A stretch of 64,000 nt of DNA. Origin: Giesbergeria sp. (GTDB taxonomy: Bacteria > Pseudomonadota > Gammaproteobacteria > Burkholderiales > Burkholderiaceae_C). The position numbers and the translations under genes were made by a program. The notes under the pieces were generated by a model, which worked only from the letters and a program-made list of their open reading frames with translations, was not told the DNA's origin and made no database searches. Positions 8,514 through 16,407 of this stretch are shown piece after piece (positions within the stretch are counted from its first letter, which is position 1; each line of letters opens with the position of its first letter). The stretch spans positions 62,001-126,000 of the forward strand of contig NZ_JAQUCA010000001.1 of NCBI RefSeq assembly GCF_028686475.1. The letters run 5' to 3'.

Positions 8514-10739
8514 ATGCCGACATTCAACGACATCCAATTGCTACGTATCAACTATTTGCGTGGCCCCAATATCTGGACTTACCGCCCGGTCTTAGAAGTC
8601 TGGCTAGACTTGGGCGCACTGGAGGACTACCCCTCCAACCTGTTGCCCGGCTTCAATGAGCGCCTGACGACTTGGCTGCCCGCCCTGATTGAACACCATT
8701 GCGGCGTGGGCGAGCGCGGCGGCTTTTTGCAGCGCCTGCAAGAGGGCACTTGGTGCGGCCATGTGCTAGAACATATCGTGATTGAACTGCTGAACTTGGC
8801 CGGTATGCCCACCGGCTTTGGTCAAACGCGCAGCACTTCGCAACGCGGGGTTTATCGCATGGTGTTTCGCGCCCGCGAGGAGCAAGTGGCCCGCGTGGCC
8901 TTGGCCCAAGGCCACCGCTTGATTATGGCGGCCATCAATGACCAGCCGTTTGACGTGCAGGCCGCCGTGGCCTTGGTACGCACCGAAGTGGATGACCGCT
9001 ACCTTGGCCCCAGCACCGCCTGCATCGTGACCGCCGCCGGAGACCGGGGCATTCCGCATATTCGCCTGAATGATGGCAACTTGGTACAACTGGGCTACGG
9101 GGCCAGCCAACGCCGCATCTGGACCGCGGAATCCGAATACACCAGCGCCATTGCCGAAGGCATCGCCAGCGACAAAGACCTGACCAAGAGCCTGCTCAAG
9201 TCCTGTGGCGTGCCCATTCCCGAAGGGCAAATTGTCAACAGCCCGGCAGAAGCCTGGGAAGCCGCCCAAGACATTGGCCTGCCAGTGGTGGTCAAGCCGT
9301 CGGACGGCAACCACGGTCGGGGTGTCACTCTGGATTTACGCAAACAAGAAGACATCGAAGCCGCCTACCATGTGGCCTACCCCGAAGGCAGCGATGTGAT
9401 GGTAGAACGCTACATTCCCGGCGACGAGCATCGCTTGTTGGTCGTGGGGGGCAAGGTGGTAGCGGCTGCACGGGGCGAGGTGGTGGGCATCACGGGCAAT
9501 GGCCGCGACACGGTGCGTGAACTCATCGAGAGCCAACTCAATTCGGACCCCCGGCGCGGCCACGAAGAAGAATACCCGCTAGAGTTGATTGACGTGGACA
9601 GCGATGCCAAGGTGCAATTGGAACTCAAACGCCAAGACCTAAGCGCCGAAGCCGTGCCCGCGGCCGGACAGCACGTGGTGGTGCAGCGCAATGGCAATGT
9701 GGCGGTGGATTGCACCGACGAGCTACACCCCGATGTGGCCTACATTGCCCAGTTGGCCGCCAAGGTGGTGGGGCTGGATATTGCGGGCATCGATATGGTG
9801 GCGCAAGACATCTCCAAGCCCTTGCACAGCCAAGGCGGCGCGATTGTGGAGGTGAACGCTGGCCCCGGTTTGCTGATGCACCTCAAACCTGCCGTAGGCG
9901 CACCGCGTCCGGTCGGGCAAGCAATTGCCGAGCATCTGTTCCCCATCGAAGAAGGCGAAGACGCACCAGCACCGGGCCGTATCCCGGTGGTGGGGGTGGC
10001 AGGTCGCCGTGGCACGGCCACCATTGCCCGCTTGGTAGCATGGCTGCTGCATCTGGGCGGCCACTTTACCGGCTTGGCCTGCCGCGAAGGCATGTTCATG
10101 AACGAACGTTGCGTCGATACCCGCGACAGCGCCCATTGGGCTGGCGCACACCGCCTGCTAGTCAGCCAAATGGTGCAGGCCGCTGTGATTGAAAACGATG
10201 CCCGCGTCATCTTGCAAGATGGTTTGGCCTATGACCGCTGCACTGTGGGTATCGTCACCGACATGGATGGCTTTGACACGTTGGCTGAATTTGACATCCA
10301 AGAGCCAGCGCAAATGACCAAAGTGCTACGCACCCAAGTGGACGTGGTACTAGAGCAAGGCGCGGCGGTACTCAATGCTGCCGAACCTCAAGTGGCCGAT
10401 TTGGCCCCGCTGTGCGATGGCGATGTGATTTTGTATGCGGCCGAGCCTGATTTGGCCACCGTAGTGGCGCACCGCAACCAAGACCAAGGCCGCGCCGTGC
10501 TGCTGCGCGATGGCAAAGTGGTATTGGCCACTGGCAGCAGCGAAAAATCCATTGGTACGCTGGAGCGCCTCACGGCTGGCCGTGAAGCGTTGGCCGCAGA
10601 CGTGCCTACCCTGCTGGCGGCAGTGGCTGCTGCTTGGGCGCTGGACATTGCCCCTGACCTGATTGCCGCTGGTATCAAAACCTTCGAGCCTGCCACACCG
10701 GCCCCCCATGCCGTGCGTGCGCCGGTATTGCCCCTGTAA
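8514..10739 (+). CDS. cphA': Cyanophycin synthetase-like protein CphA' with altered Mur-ligase P-loop
   Basis: It is similar along its length to the CphA encoded next door, with an N-terminal domain, an ATP-grasp domain (VVKPSDGNHGRGVTLD; AIVEVNAGPGLLMHL) and a C-terminal Mur-ligase-like domain. Where CphA has the P-loop GTNGKTTT, this protein has GRRGTATI at about residue 495, losing the phosphate-binding lysine. The ATP-grasp half that adds aspartate looks intact, while the Mur half that adds arginine probably cannot bind ATP normally. I chose ATG 8514 (MPTFNDIQ) over an upstream TTG. Such a second, shorter cphA before cphA is known in Burkholderiales; whether it primes, regulates or complements CphA is not settled by sequence. 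Confidence 0.88.
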   Translation: MPTFNDIQLLRINYLRGPNIWTYRPVLEVWLDLGALEDYPSNLLPGFNERLTTWLPALIEHHCGVGERGGFLQRLQEGTWCGHVLEHIVIELLNLAGMPTGFGQTRSTSQRGVYRMVFRAREEQVARVALAQGHRLIMAAINDQPFDVQAAVALVRTEVDDRYLGPSTACIVTAAGDRGIPHIRLNDGNLVQLGYGASQRRIWTAESEYTSAIAEGIASDKDLTKSLLKSCGVPIPEGQIVNSPAEAWEAAQDIGLPVVVKPSDGNHGRGVTLDLRKQEDIEAAYHVAYPEGSDVMVERYIPGDEHRLLVVGGKVVAAARGEVVGITGNGRDTVRELIESQLNSDPRRGHEEEYPLELIDVDSDAKVQLELKRQDLSAEAVPAAGQHVVVQRNGNVAVDCTDELHPDVAYIAQLAAKVVGLDIAGIDMVAQDISKPLHSQGGAIVEVNAGPGLLMHLKPAVGAPRPVGQAIAEHLFPIEEGEDAPAPGRIPVVGVAGRRGTATIARLVAWLLHLGGHFTGLACREGMFMNERCVDTRDSAHWAGAHRLLVSQMVQAAVIENDARVILQDGLAYDRCTVGIVTDMDGFDTLAEFDIQEPAQMTKVLRTQVDVVLEQGAAVLNAAEPQVADLAPLCDGDVILYAAEPDLATVVAHRNQDQGRAVLLRDGKVVLATGSSEKSIGTLERLTAGREALAADVPTLLAAVAAAWALDIAPDLIAAGIKTFEPATPAPHAVRAPVLPL

Positions 10740-10778
10740 GCGCCTCGCCCCCTTTAGCTGCCGAAAGAAGAACCCATC

Positions 10779-13346
10779 ATGGACGTTTCCCGCATCCGTG
10801 CCCTGCGTGGCCCCAACCTCTGGAGCCGCAATACCGCCATTGAGGCCGTGGTCTCTTGCACCCCCGCTGAGCGTGCGATGGCCCAACTCGATGGCTTTGA
10901 AGCCCGCCTGCGGGCGCTGTTTCCGGCCATTGGTACGCTGCACCCCGAAGGCAGTGACAGCGACATCTCTTTGGCGCATGTGCTGCAATCGGCTGCGTTA
11001 GCGCTGCAAGCGCAGGCCGGTTGCCAAGTCACCTTTAGCCGCACCGCCCACACCACCGACCCCGGTGTCTATCAAGTGATTGTGGAATACACCGAAGAAG
11101 CCGTGGGCCGCAAAGCCTTTGAACAAGCCCAAGCCTTGATTGAAGCCGCACTGAGCGGCGGCCAGTTTGATGGAGTGGCCGCAGTGGCCGAATTGCGCGA
11201 ACTGGACGAAGACGAGCGCCTTGGCCCCAGTACCGGCGCAATTGTCGATGCTGCGGTGGCGCGTGGCATTCCGTACCGCCGCCTGACCCAAGGCAGTTTG
11301 GTGCAATTTGGCTGGGGCAGCAAACAGCGCCGCATCCAAGCCGCCGAGTTGGACTCCACCAGCGCCGTGGCCGAATCCATTGCCCAAGACAAAGACCTGA
11401 CCAAACGCCTGCTGCACGCTGCTGGTGTGCCCGTGCCGCTGGGTCGCCCGGTAGAAAGCATGGACGAGGCTTGGGCCGTAGCCCTCGAAGTGGGCCTGCC
11501 CGTGGTGGTTAAACCGCAAGACGGCAACCAAGGCAAAGGCGTTACCGTCAACATTACCGAGCGCGCCCAACTGGACGATGCCTACCGCGTGGCCGAAGAA
11601 TATGGCACGGTGATGGTAGAACGCTTCTTGCCCGGCCACGACTACCGCCTGCTGGTGGTGGGTGACCATTTGGTAGCCGCCGCCCGGCGCGAGCCACCCC
11701 AAGTGCTGGGCGATGCCATCCACACCGTGCGCGAACTGGTCGATTTGGTCAACTTAGACCCACGCCGAGGCGAAGGCCATGCCACCTCCCTGACCAAAAT
11801 CCGTCTGGACGATATTGCCGTGGCCCGTTTGGCCGCCCAAGGCCTCACGCCCGACTCGATCCCGGCCAAAGGCCAGCGCGTGGTGTTACGCAACAACGCC
11901 AACCTGTCCACCGGCGGCACCGCTACCGATGTGACCGACGATGTACACCCCGATTTGGCCGCCCGCGCTGTGGCAGCAGCACAAATGATTGGCCTGCACA
12001 TTTGCGGCGTGGATTTGGTCTGCGAAAGCGTATTGCACCCGATTGAAGAGCAAGGCGGTGGCATTGTCGAAGTCAACGCCGCCCCCGGCCTGCGGATGCA
12101 CTTGGCCCCCAGCTATGGCAAACCGCGCAATGTGGGTCAGGCCATGATTAACCAGTTGTTTGCCCCCGGCCAAGATGGCCGCATTCCGGTAGTGGCTGTC
12201 ACGGGCACGAATGGCAAAACCACCACCGCCCGCTTGATTGCCCATCTGTTCTCGGCCCAAGGCTTGCGCGTGGGCATGACCAATACCGATGGCGTGTATG
12301 TGAATGGCCGCCAAATTGACAGCGGCGACTGCTCCGGCCCGCGCAGCGCCCGCAATGTGCTGCTGCACCCCGAAGTGGATGCAGCCGTGTTTGAAACCGC
12401 ACGCGGCGGTGTCTTGCGCGAGGGCTTGGGCTTTGACCGCTGCCAAGTGGCCGTGGTCACCAACATTGGCGAGGGCGACCACTTGGGCCTGAACTACATC
12501 ACCACGGTAGAAGATTTGGCGGTACTCAAGCGGGTGATTGTGCAAAACGTGGCCCCCGATGGCTATGGGGTACTCAACGCTGCCGACCCGATTGTGGCGG
12601 CAATGGCCCCGGCTTGCCCCGGCAAAATCATCTTCTTTGCTGCGGACCGCCACCACCCCGTCATGGCAACGCACCGCGCCCAAGGGCATCGCTCGGTCTA
12701 TGTCGATGGCGACTCCATCGTGGCCGCTGAAGGCTCGTGGCGCGAAACCATCCACCTGCGCGATGTGCCCATCACACGCAACGGCAAAATTGGCTTCCAA
12801 GTCGAAAACGTGATGGCTGCCGTGGCCGCTGCTTGGGGCGCTGGCCTGCCGTGGCAAACCATCCGCCGTGGGCTGTCGGGCTTTGTCAATGACAGCGACA
12901 ACGCGCCGGGCCGCTTTAACCTGATGGACTACAAAGGGGCCACCGTGATTGCCGACTACGGCCACAACCCCGATGCCATGCGTGCCTTGGTGGCCGCCGT
13001 GGATGCACTGCCCGGCCACCGGCGCAGTGTGGTGATTAGCGGTGCGGGCGACCGGCGCGATGAAGACATCCGCGCCCAAACCGTGATTTTGGGCGCTGCC
13101 TTTGATGATGTCATTTTGTACCAAGATGCTGCCCAGCGTGGCCGCGACGATGGCGAAGTGATTGCCCTGTTGCGCGAAGGCCTGCAAGGGGCCAGCCGCA
13201 CGCGCCATGTCGAAGAAATCTACGGTGAATTCAAGGCCATTGATGCCGCACTGGCCCGCCTCAACCCCGGCGATTTGTGCTTGGTGCTGGTGGACCAAGT
13301 GGAAGAAGCCTTAGAGCATCTGGCGCAACGCTGCCGCGAGGCTTAA
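10779..13346 (+). CDS. cphA: Cyanophycin synthetase
   Basis: CphA builds the storage polymer cyanophycin by alternately adding aspartate to the backbone and arginine to each aspartate side chain, using ATP. At 855 residues it has the full architecture: N-terminal domain, ATP-grasp domain (VVKPQDGNQGKGVTVN; GIVEVNAAPGLRMHL) and Mur-ligase domain with an intact P-loop (VTGTNGKTTTARL, about residue 475) and the metal-binding region FETARGGVLREGLGFD. It follows cphA' after 39 bases and should be cotranscribed. No cyanophycinase (cphB) or isoaspartyl dipeptidase gene is in the window, so the degradation genes must lie elsewhere. Confidence 0.95.
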   Translation: MDVSRIRALRGPNLWSRNTAIEAVVSCTPAERAMAQLDGFEARLRALFPAIGTLHPEGSDSDISLAHVLQSAALALQAQAGCQVTFSRTAHTTDPGVYQVIVEYTEEAVGRKAFEQAQALIEAALSGGQFDGVAAVAELRELDEDERLGPSTGAIVDAAVARGIPYRRLTQGSLVQFGWGSKQRRIQAAELDSTSAVAESIAQDKDLTKRLLHAAGVPVPLGRPVESMDEAWAVALEVGLPVVVKPQDGNQGKGVTVNITERAQLDDAYRVAEEYGTVMVERFLPGHDYRLLVVGDHLVAAARREPPQVLGDAIHTVRELVDLVNLDPRRGEGHATSLTKIRLDDIAVARLAAQGLTPDSIPAKGQRVVLRNNANLSTGGTATDVTDDVHPDLAARAVAAAQMIGLHICGVDLVCESVLHPIEEQGGGIVEVNAAPGLRMHLAPSYGKPRNVGQAMINQLFAPGQDGRIPVVAVTGTNGKTTTARLIAHLFSAQGLRVGMTNTDGVYVNGRQIDSGDCSGPRSARNVLLHPEVDAAVFETARGGVLREGLGFDRCQVAVVTNIGEGDHLGLNYITTVEDLAVLKRVIVQNVAPDGYGVLNAADPIVAAMAPACPGKIIFFAADRHHPVMATHRAQGHRSVYVDGDSIVAAEGSWRETIHLRDVPITRNGKIGFQVENVMAAVAAAWGAGLPWQTIRRGLSGFVNDSDNAPGRFNLMDYKGATVIADYGHNPDAMRALVAAVDALPGHRRSVVISGAGDRRDEDIRAQTVILGAAFDDVILYQDAAQRGRDDGEVIALLREGLQGASRTRHVEEIYGEFKAIDAALARLNPGDLCLVLVDQVEEALEHLAQRCREA

Positions 13347-13386
13347 AACGCCGTAGGTGCAAGGTGTGCGGCACAATCCGGGCACC

Positions 13387-13881
13387 ATGCACACACTTTC
13401 TTCTCTTTGCTGCCGTAGCGCTGCGGGGCTGCTGCTGGCGCTGGCCAGCATAGCGGCCCATGCCAGTGGCGAAAAAATCGGCACGGTAGATACCGCCTTC
13501 AAGTGGATAGGCCGCGACCACGACATTCTGGTCGAAGCCTATGACGACCCCGGCGCACCGGGCGTAACTTGCTACGTCTCGCGGGCGCGCACCGGCGGTA
13601 TCAAAGGCACGCTAGGCTTGGCCGAAGACCGTGCTGAAGCCTCGATTGCCTGCCGCCAAACCGGCCCCATTAGCTTTCCTAAGCCCTTGCGCCAGCAAGA
13701 AGAAGTGTTTAGCGAGCGCATGTCCTTGTTATTCAAACGCTTACGCATTGTGCGGATGGTGGATCGCACACGCAACACACTGGTGTATCTGACCTACTCA
13801 GAAAAGCTGATTGACGGTTCACCGCAAAATAGCGTCACAGCCGTGCCGGTGGACAGAAGTATCCCGATTCCGGTGCGCTAA
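13387..13881 (+). CDS. creA: CreA family exported protein
   Basis: This 164-residue protein begins with a clear signal peptide (hydrophobic stretch AGLLLALASIAAHAS), so it should be periplasmic. The mature part opens with EKIGTVDTAFKWIGRDHDI and contains FDDPGVxGVTCY-type residues (YDDPGAPGVTCYVS) and the SIACRQTGPI segment, which define the CreA family. CreA has no assigned biochemical activity. I chose ATG 13387 because it starts exactly at a normal signal peptide; the frame is open from a GTG at 13357. It stands alone between cphA and the restriction locus. Confidence 0.9.
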   Translation: MHTLSSLCCRSAAGLLLALASIAAHASGEKIGTVDTAFKWIGRDHDILVEAYDDPGAPGVTCYVSRARTGGIKGTLGLAEDRAEASIACRQTGPISFPKPLRQQEEVFSERMSLLFKRLRIVRMVDRTRNTLVYLTYSEKLIDGSPQNSVTAVPVDRSIPIPVR

Positions 13882-13929
13882 ATACAAAACAACGACCATC
13901 GCGCACAGCGCAAGAGGGGCTAGGCATCC

Positions 13930-15663
13930 ATGCCAACATTGAACTGGATCGGCAAAGATGCCGTTACAAAGCACCATAAAAATGTGCCGTTTCGCCTGCT
14001 AGAGCCAGTGCCGGAACTCTCTTGCGGCCCGGCAGATGCAGGCAACCTGATTGTGCAGGGCGATAACCTGCACGCGCTCAAAGCACTGCTGCCGCGCTAC
14101 GCCGGACAGGTCAAGTGCATCTATATTGACCCGCCCTACAACACCGGCAACGAGGGCTGGGTCTATAACGATAACGTGAATAGCCCTGAAATCCGCCAAT
14201 GGCTGGGCGAGGTGGTGGGCAAAGAAGGCGAAACGCTAGACCGGCACGACCGTTGGCTGTGCATGATGTACCCGCGTTTGGTGCTATTGAAGCAATTTTT
14301 GCGCGAGGATGGATTAATTTTCATTTCGATAGATGACAATGAACAGGCATCTTTGCGTTGGCTGATGGATGAAATTTTTCAGCAAAAAAACTTCGTTGCA
14401 CAATTTATTTGGAATACCGAAGGACATACAGACAATCAGTTTCATGTCAAGGTAAATCATGAGTATATTCTCTGTTATGCTTTAGATTCAGAGAAAGTAA
14501 AATTTGGGCACGTCATTGACCCCAATACCAGAGAAGAAAGCAATCTTTGGGCTGGATTCGCCCAAAATTCAATTACAAAAAATGGGCCTGCCAATCCCCC
14601 CAATGAAATTGAGTTGCCAGCTGGATTTCCACTGTCTGCTGAAACTATAAACCTGCCTGCTAGTGAAATTCCATACGGATTAATTCAGGCAATGGTCAAT
14701 GAAAAACTCTCAAGCAACCCCCTGAAACGGCGCTTTGGAAATGTCCAATTTCCGCTTAGGTTAGACCCAATGGTAGGGAACAATCGAAAGCTCCTAAAGC
14801 CTTGCAGGGTTTTTTCTGGATGGGCTAATTCAAAAAAATTGAAGCGATTTATCGACAACAATTTTTGCCCTTTGGATGATGATGGAGGGCAGTTAAAATT
14901 TTTCCTCTCTGAGAGCGGGGTTATTTATTATCACAGAGAGCGTGGAGAAAAGGCGCGGAACATTCTTTCTGTTTTAAGAGGTTTCAGCACCACAGAAAAA
15001 ATGCGTGCTGAAATAGAAAAAATGGGACTGTATTTCAGCTACCCAAAGCCAAAAGATCTTATCAAATATCTTATAAAAGTAGGCTCTGATGCAGGGGATA
15101 TGGTTTTAGATTCCTTTGCTGGTAGCGGCACAACCGGTCAAGCCATCATAGAATTGGCCGCAGAAGGAGAGAAGAGAAATTTCATACTGATTGAGGTTGA
15201 CAAAAAAACGGCGGAAAAAATAACCGTACCCCGCTTAAAAAATATATCCGATGGATTTATAAATACAGCGGGCGAGCAGGTAAATGGCCTCGGCAGCGGC
15301 TTCCAATTCTGCCGCCTGTCCGCAGAACCGCTGTTCGATGCCAACGGCCACATCCGCAGCGATGTCACGTTTGCTGAACTGGCCAAATTTGTCTGGTTCT
15401 CTGAAACCCAAACCGGCTACACCGGCCAAGCCGATTCACCCCTGTTGGGCATCCACCAAGGCCGCGCCATTTACCTGCTCTACAACGGCATTCTGAAAGA
15501 CCAATCCGTCGGCGGCGGCAATGTGTTGACTGATGCGGTTTTTTATCTTTTACCCAAGTTCTCTGGCCCCAAAGTCATCTATGCCGCTGCCAAGCGCCTG
15601 AGTACGCGCACCGCCCGCGAAGGCATCACCTTCAAGCAAACGCCCTACGCGCTGGAGCTTTGA
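13930..15663 (+). CDS. mod: Type III restriction-modification DNA methyltransferase (Mod)
   Basis: This is a beta-class N6-adenine DNA methyltransferase: the catalytic motif (YIDPPYNTGNEGW, about residue 67) precedes the SAM-binding motif (DSFAGSGTTGQAI, about residue 396). Mod gives the type III system its target specificity and protects host DNA. Between the motifs, at about 14330-15290, the DNA becomes clearly AT-rich while both ends keep the GC-rich style of the neighbours. This is the position of the target-recognition domain, so the pattern suggests domain exchange. At 577 residues it is a normal size. It leads an operon with a zeta-like kinase, a small protein and res. Confidence 0.93.
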   Translation: MPTLNWIGKDAVTKHHKNVPFRLLEPVPELSCGPADAGNLIVQGDNLHALKALLPRYAGQVKCIYIDPPYNTGNEGWVYNDNVNSPEIRQWLGEVVGKEGETLDRHDRWLCMMYPRLVLLKQFLREDGLIFISIDDNEQASLRWLMDEIFQQKNFVAQFIWNTEGHTDNQFHVKVNHEYILCYALDSEKVKFGHVIDPNTREESNLWAGFAQNSITKNGPANPPNEIELPAGFPLSAETINLPASEIPYGLIQAMVNEKLSSNPLKRRFGNVQFPLRLDPMVGNNRKLLKPCRVFSGWANSKKLKRFIDNNFCPLDDDGGQLKFFLSESGVIYYHRERGEKARNILSVLRGFSTTEKMRAEIEKMGLYFSYPKPKDLIKYLIKVGSDAGDMVLDSFAGSGTTGQAIIELAAEGEKRNFILIEVDKKTAEKITVPRLKNISDGFINTAGEQVNGLGSGFQFCRLSAEPLFDANGHIRSDVTFAELAKFVWFSETQTGYTGQADSPLLGIHQGRAIYLLYNGILKDQSVGGGNVLTDAVFYLLPKFSGPKVIYAAAKRLSTRTAREGITFKQTPYALEL

Positions 15664-15667
15664 CCCG

Positions 15668-16189
15668 ATGGCCGAGCGCAAAGTCATCATCATCGCCGGC
15701 CCCAACGGGGCAGGCAAAACCACCTTTGCCCGCGAATTTTTACCCAATGAGGCGGACTGCCCCCAATTTTTGAATGCCGACCTGATTGCGGCTGGCTTGG
15801 CACCATTTGCCCCCGAAAGTGCCGCTTTACCCGCAGCGCGGCTGATGCTGGCAGAACTGGAACGGCATTTTCAAGCCGGGCAAAGCTTTGCCTTTGAAAC
15901 CACACTCTCGGGGCGGGCCTACCTGCGCCACATTGCCCGTTGGCGTGCTGCTGGCTACCGCGTAGAGTTGATTTTTCTACGGCTGGCCAGCGCACAGGAG
16001 GCGGTGGCACGGGTGGCCCAGCGGGTGAAACAAGGCGGACACCATATCCCTGAAGCTGTCATCCGCCGCCGCTTTGAGGCCGGGCTAGACAACCTGAGCC
16101 GCCATTACGCCCCTGCCGTGGATGCGTGGGCGCTGTACGACAACTCGGGCGAAGAACCGATTTTGCTGAATTGGAGTGAAGCCGCATGA
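15668..16189 (+). CDS. Zeta-toxin-like P-loop kinase/ATPase
   Basis: The 173-residue protein has a Walker A motif near the N-terminus (IIIAGPNGAGKTTFA), then LNADLIAAGL and SFAFETTLSGR, which match the zeta toxin/COG4185 family. Zeta toxins phosphorylate UDP-N-acetylglucosamine and block cell-wall synthesis; many chromosomal relatives are uncharacterised. It starts 4 bases after mod and its stop overlaps the next start (ATGA), so translation of all four genes in this operon is probably coupled. A role as a toxin guarding the restriction system is inference. Confidence 0.8.
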   Translation: MAERKVIIIAGPNGAGKTTFAREFLPNEADCPQFLNADLIAAGLAPFAPESAALPAARLMLAELERHFQAGQSFAFETTLSGRAYLRHIARWRAAGYRVELIFLRLASAQEAVARVAQRVKQGGHHIPEAVIRRRFEAGLDNLSRHYAPAVDAWALYDNSGEEPILLNWSEAA

Positions 16190-16407
16190 CCCCTTTCCAA
16201 CCGATTGAGAACGCCAACAATGCCGACTTGCGCGGCTCCTTACTGGCCCTGCAACGCGCTGCCCTGCGCGCCCGGCAAATTGCCGCACAGACCGGCACTG
16301 CCGTGGTGGTGGTGCGTAATGGGGTGCTAGAGCATATCTATCCCCAAGCGGGCCACACCGACAGCGCGCCGCAGGATGCGGCTTCTGTCAACGGAAAAGC
16401 TACATGA
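16186..16407 (+). CDS. Small protein of unknown function within the type III R-M operon
   Basis: It encodes 73 residues and overlaps its neighbours by 4 bases on each side (ATGA at both junctions), which supports it as a real coupled gene. The central part is alanine-rich and probably helical (LLALQRAALRARQIAAQTG) followed by a beta-like stretch (TAVVVVRNGVLEHIY). I do not recognise a family. Its place directly after a zeta-like kinase makes an antitoxin or partner role conceivable, although in classical epsilon-zeta pairs the antitoxin gene comes first. Confidence 0.65.
   Translation: MTPFQPIENANNADLRGSLLALQRAALRARQIAAQTGTAVVVVRNGVLEHIYPQAGHTDSAPQDAASVNGKAT

Noticed and set aside
11886-13298. 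Long open frame (470 codons) on the minus strand opposite cphA
   Set aside because: It lies wholly antisense to a well-supported enzyme gene, has low-complexity His/Ala-rich translation and no start signals; a by-product of codon bias.
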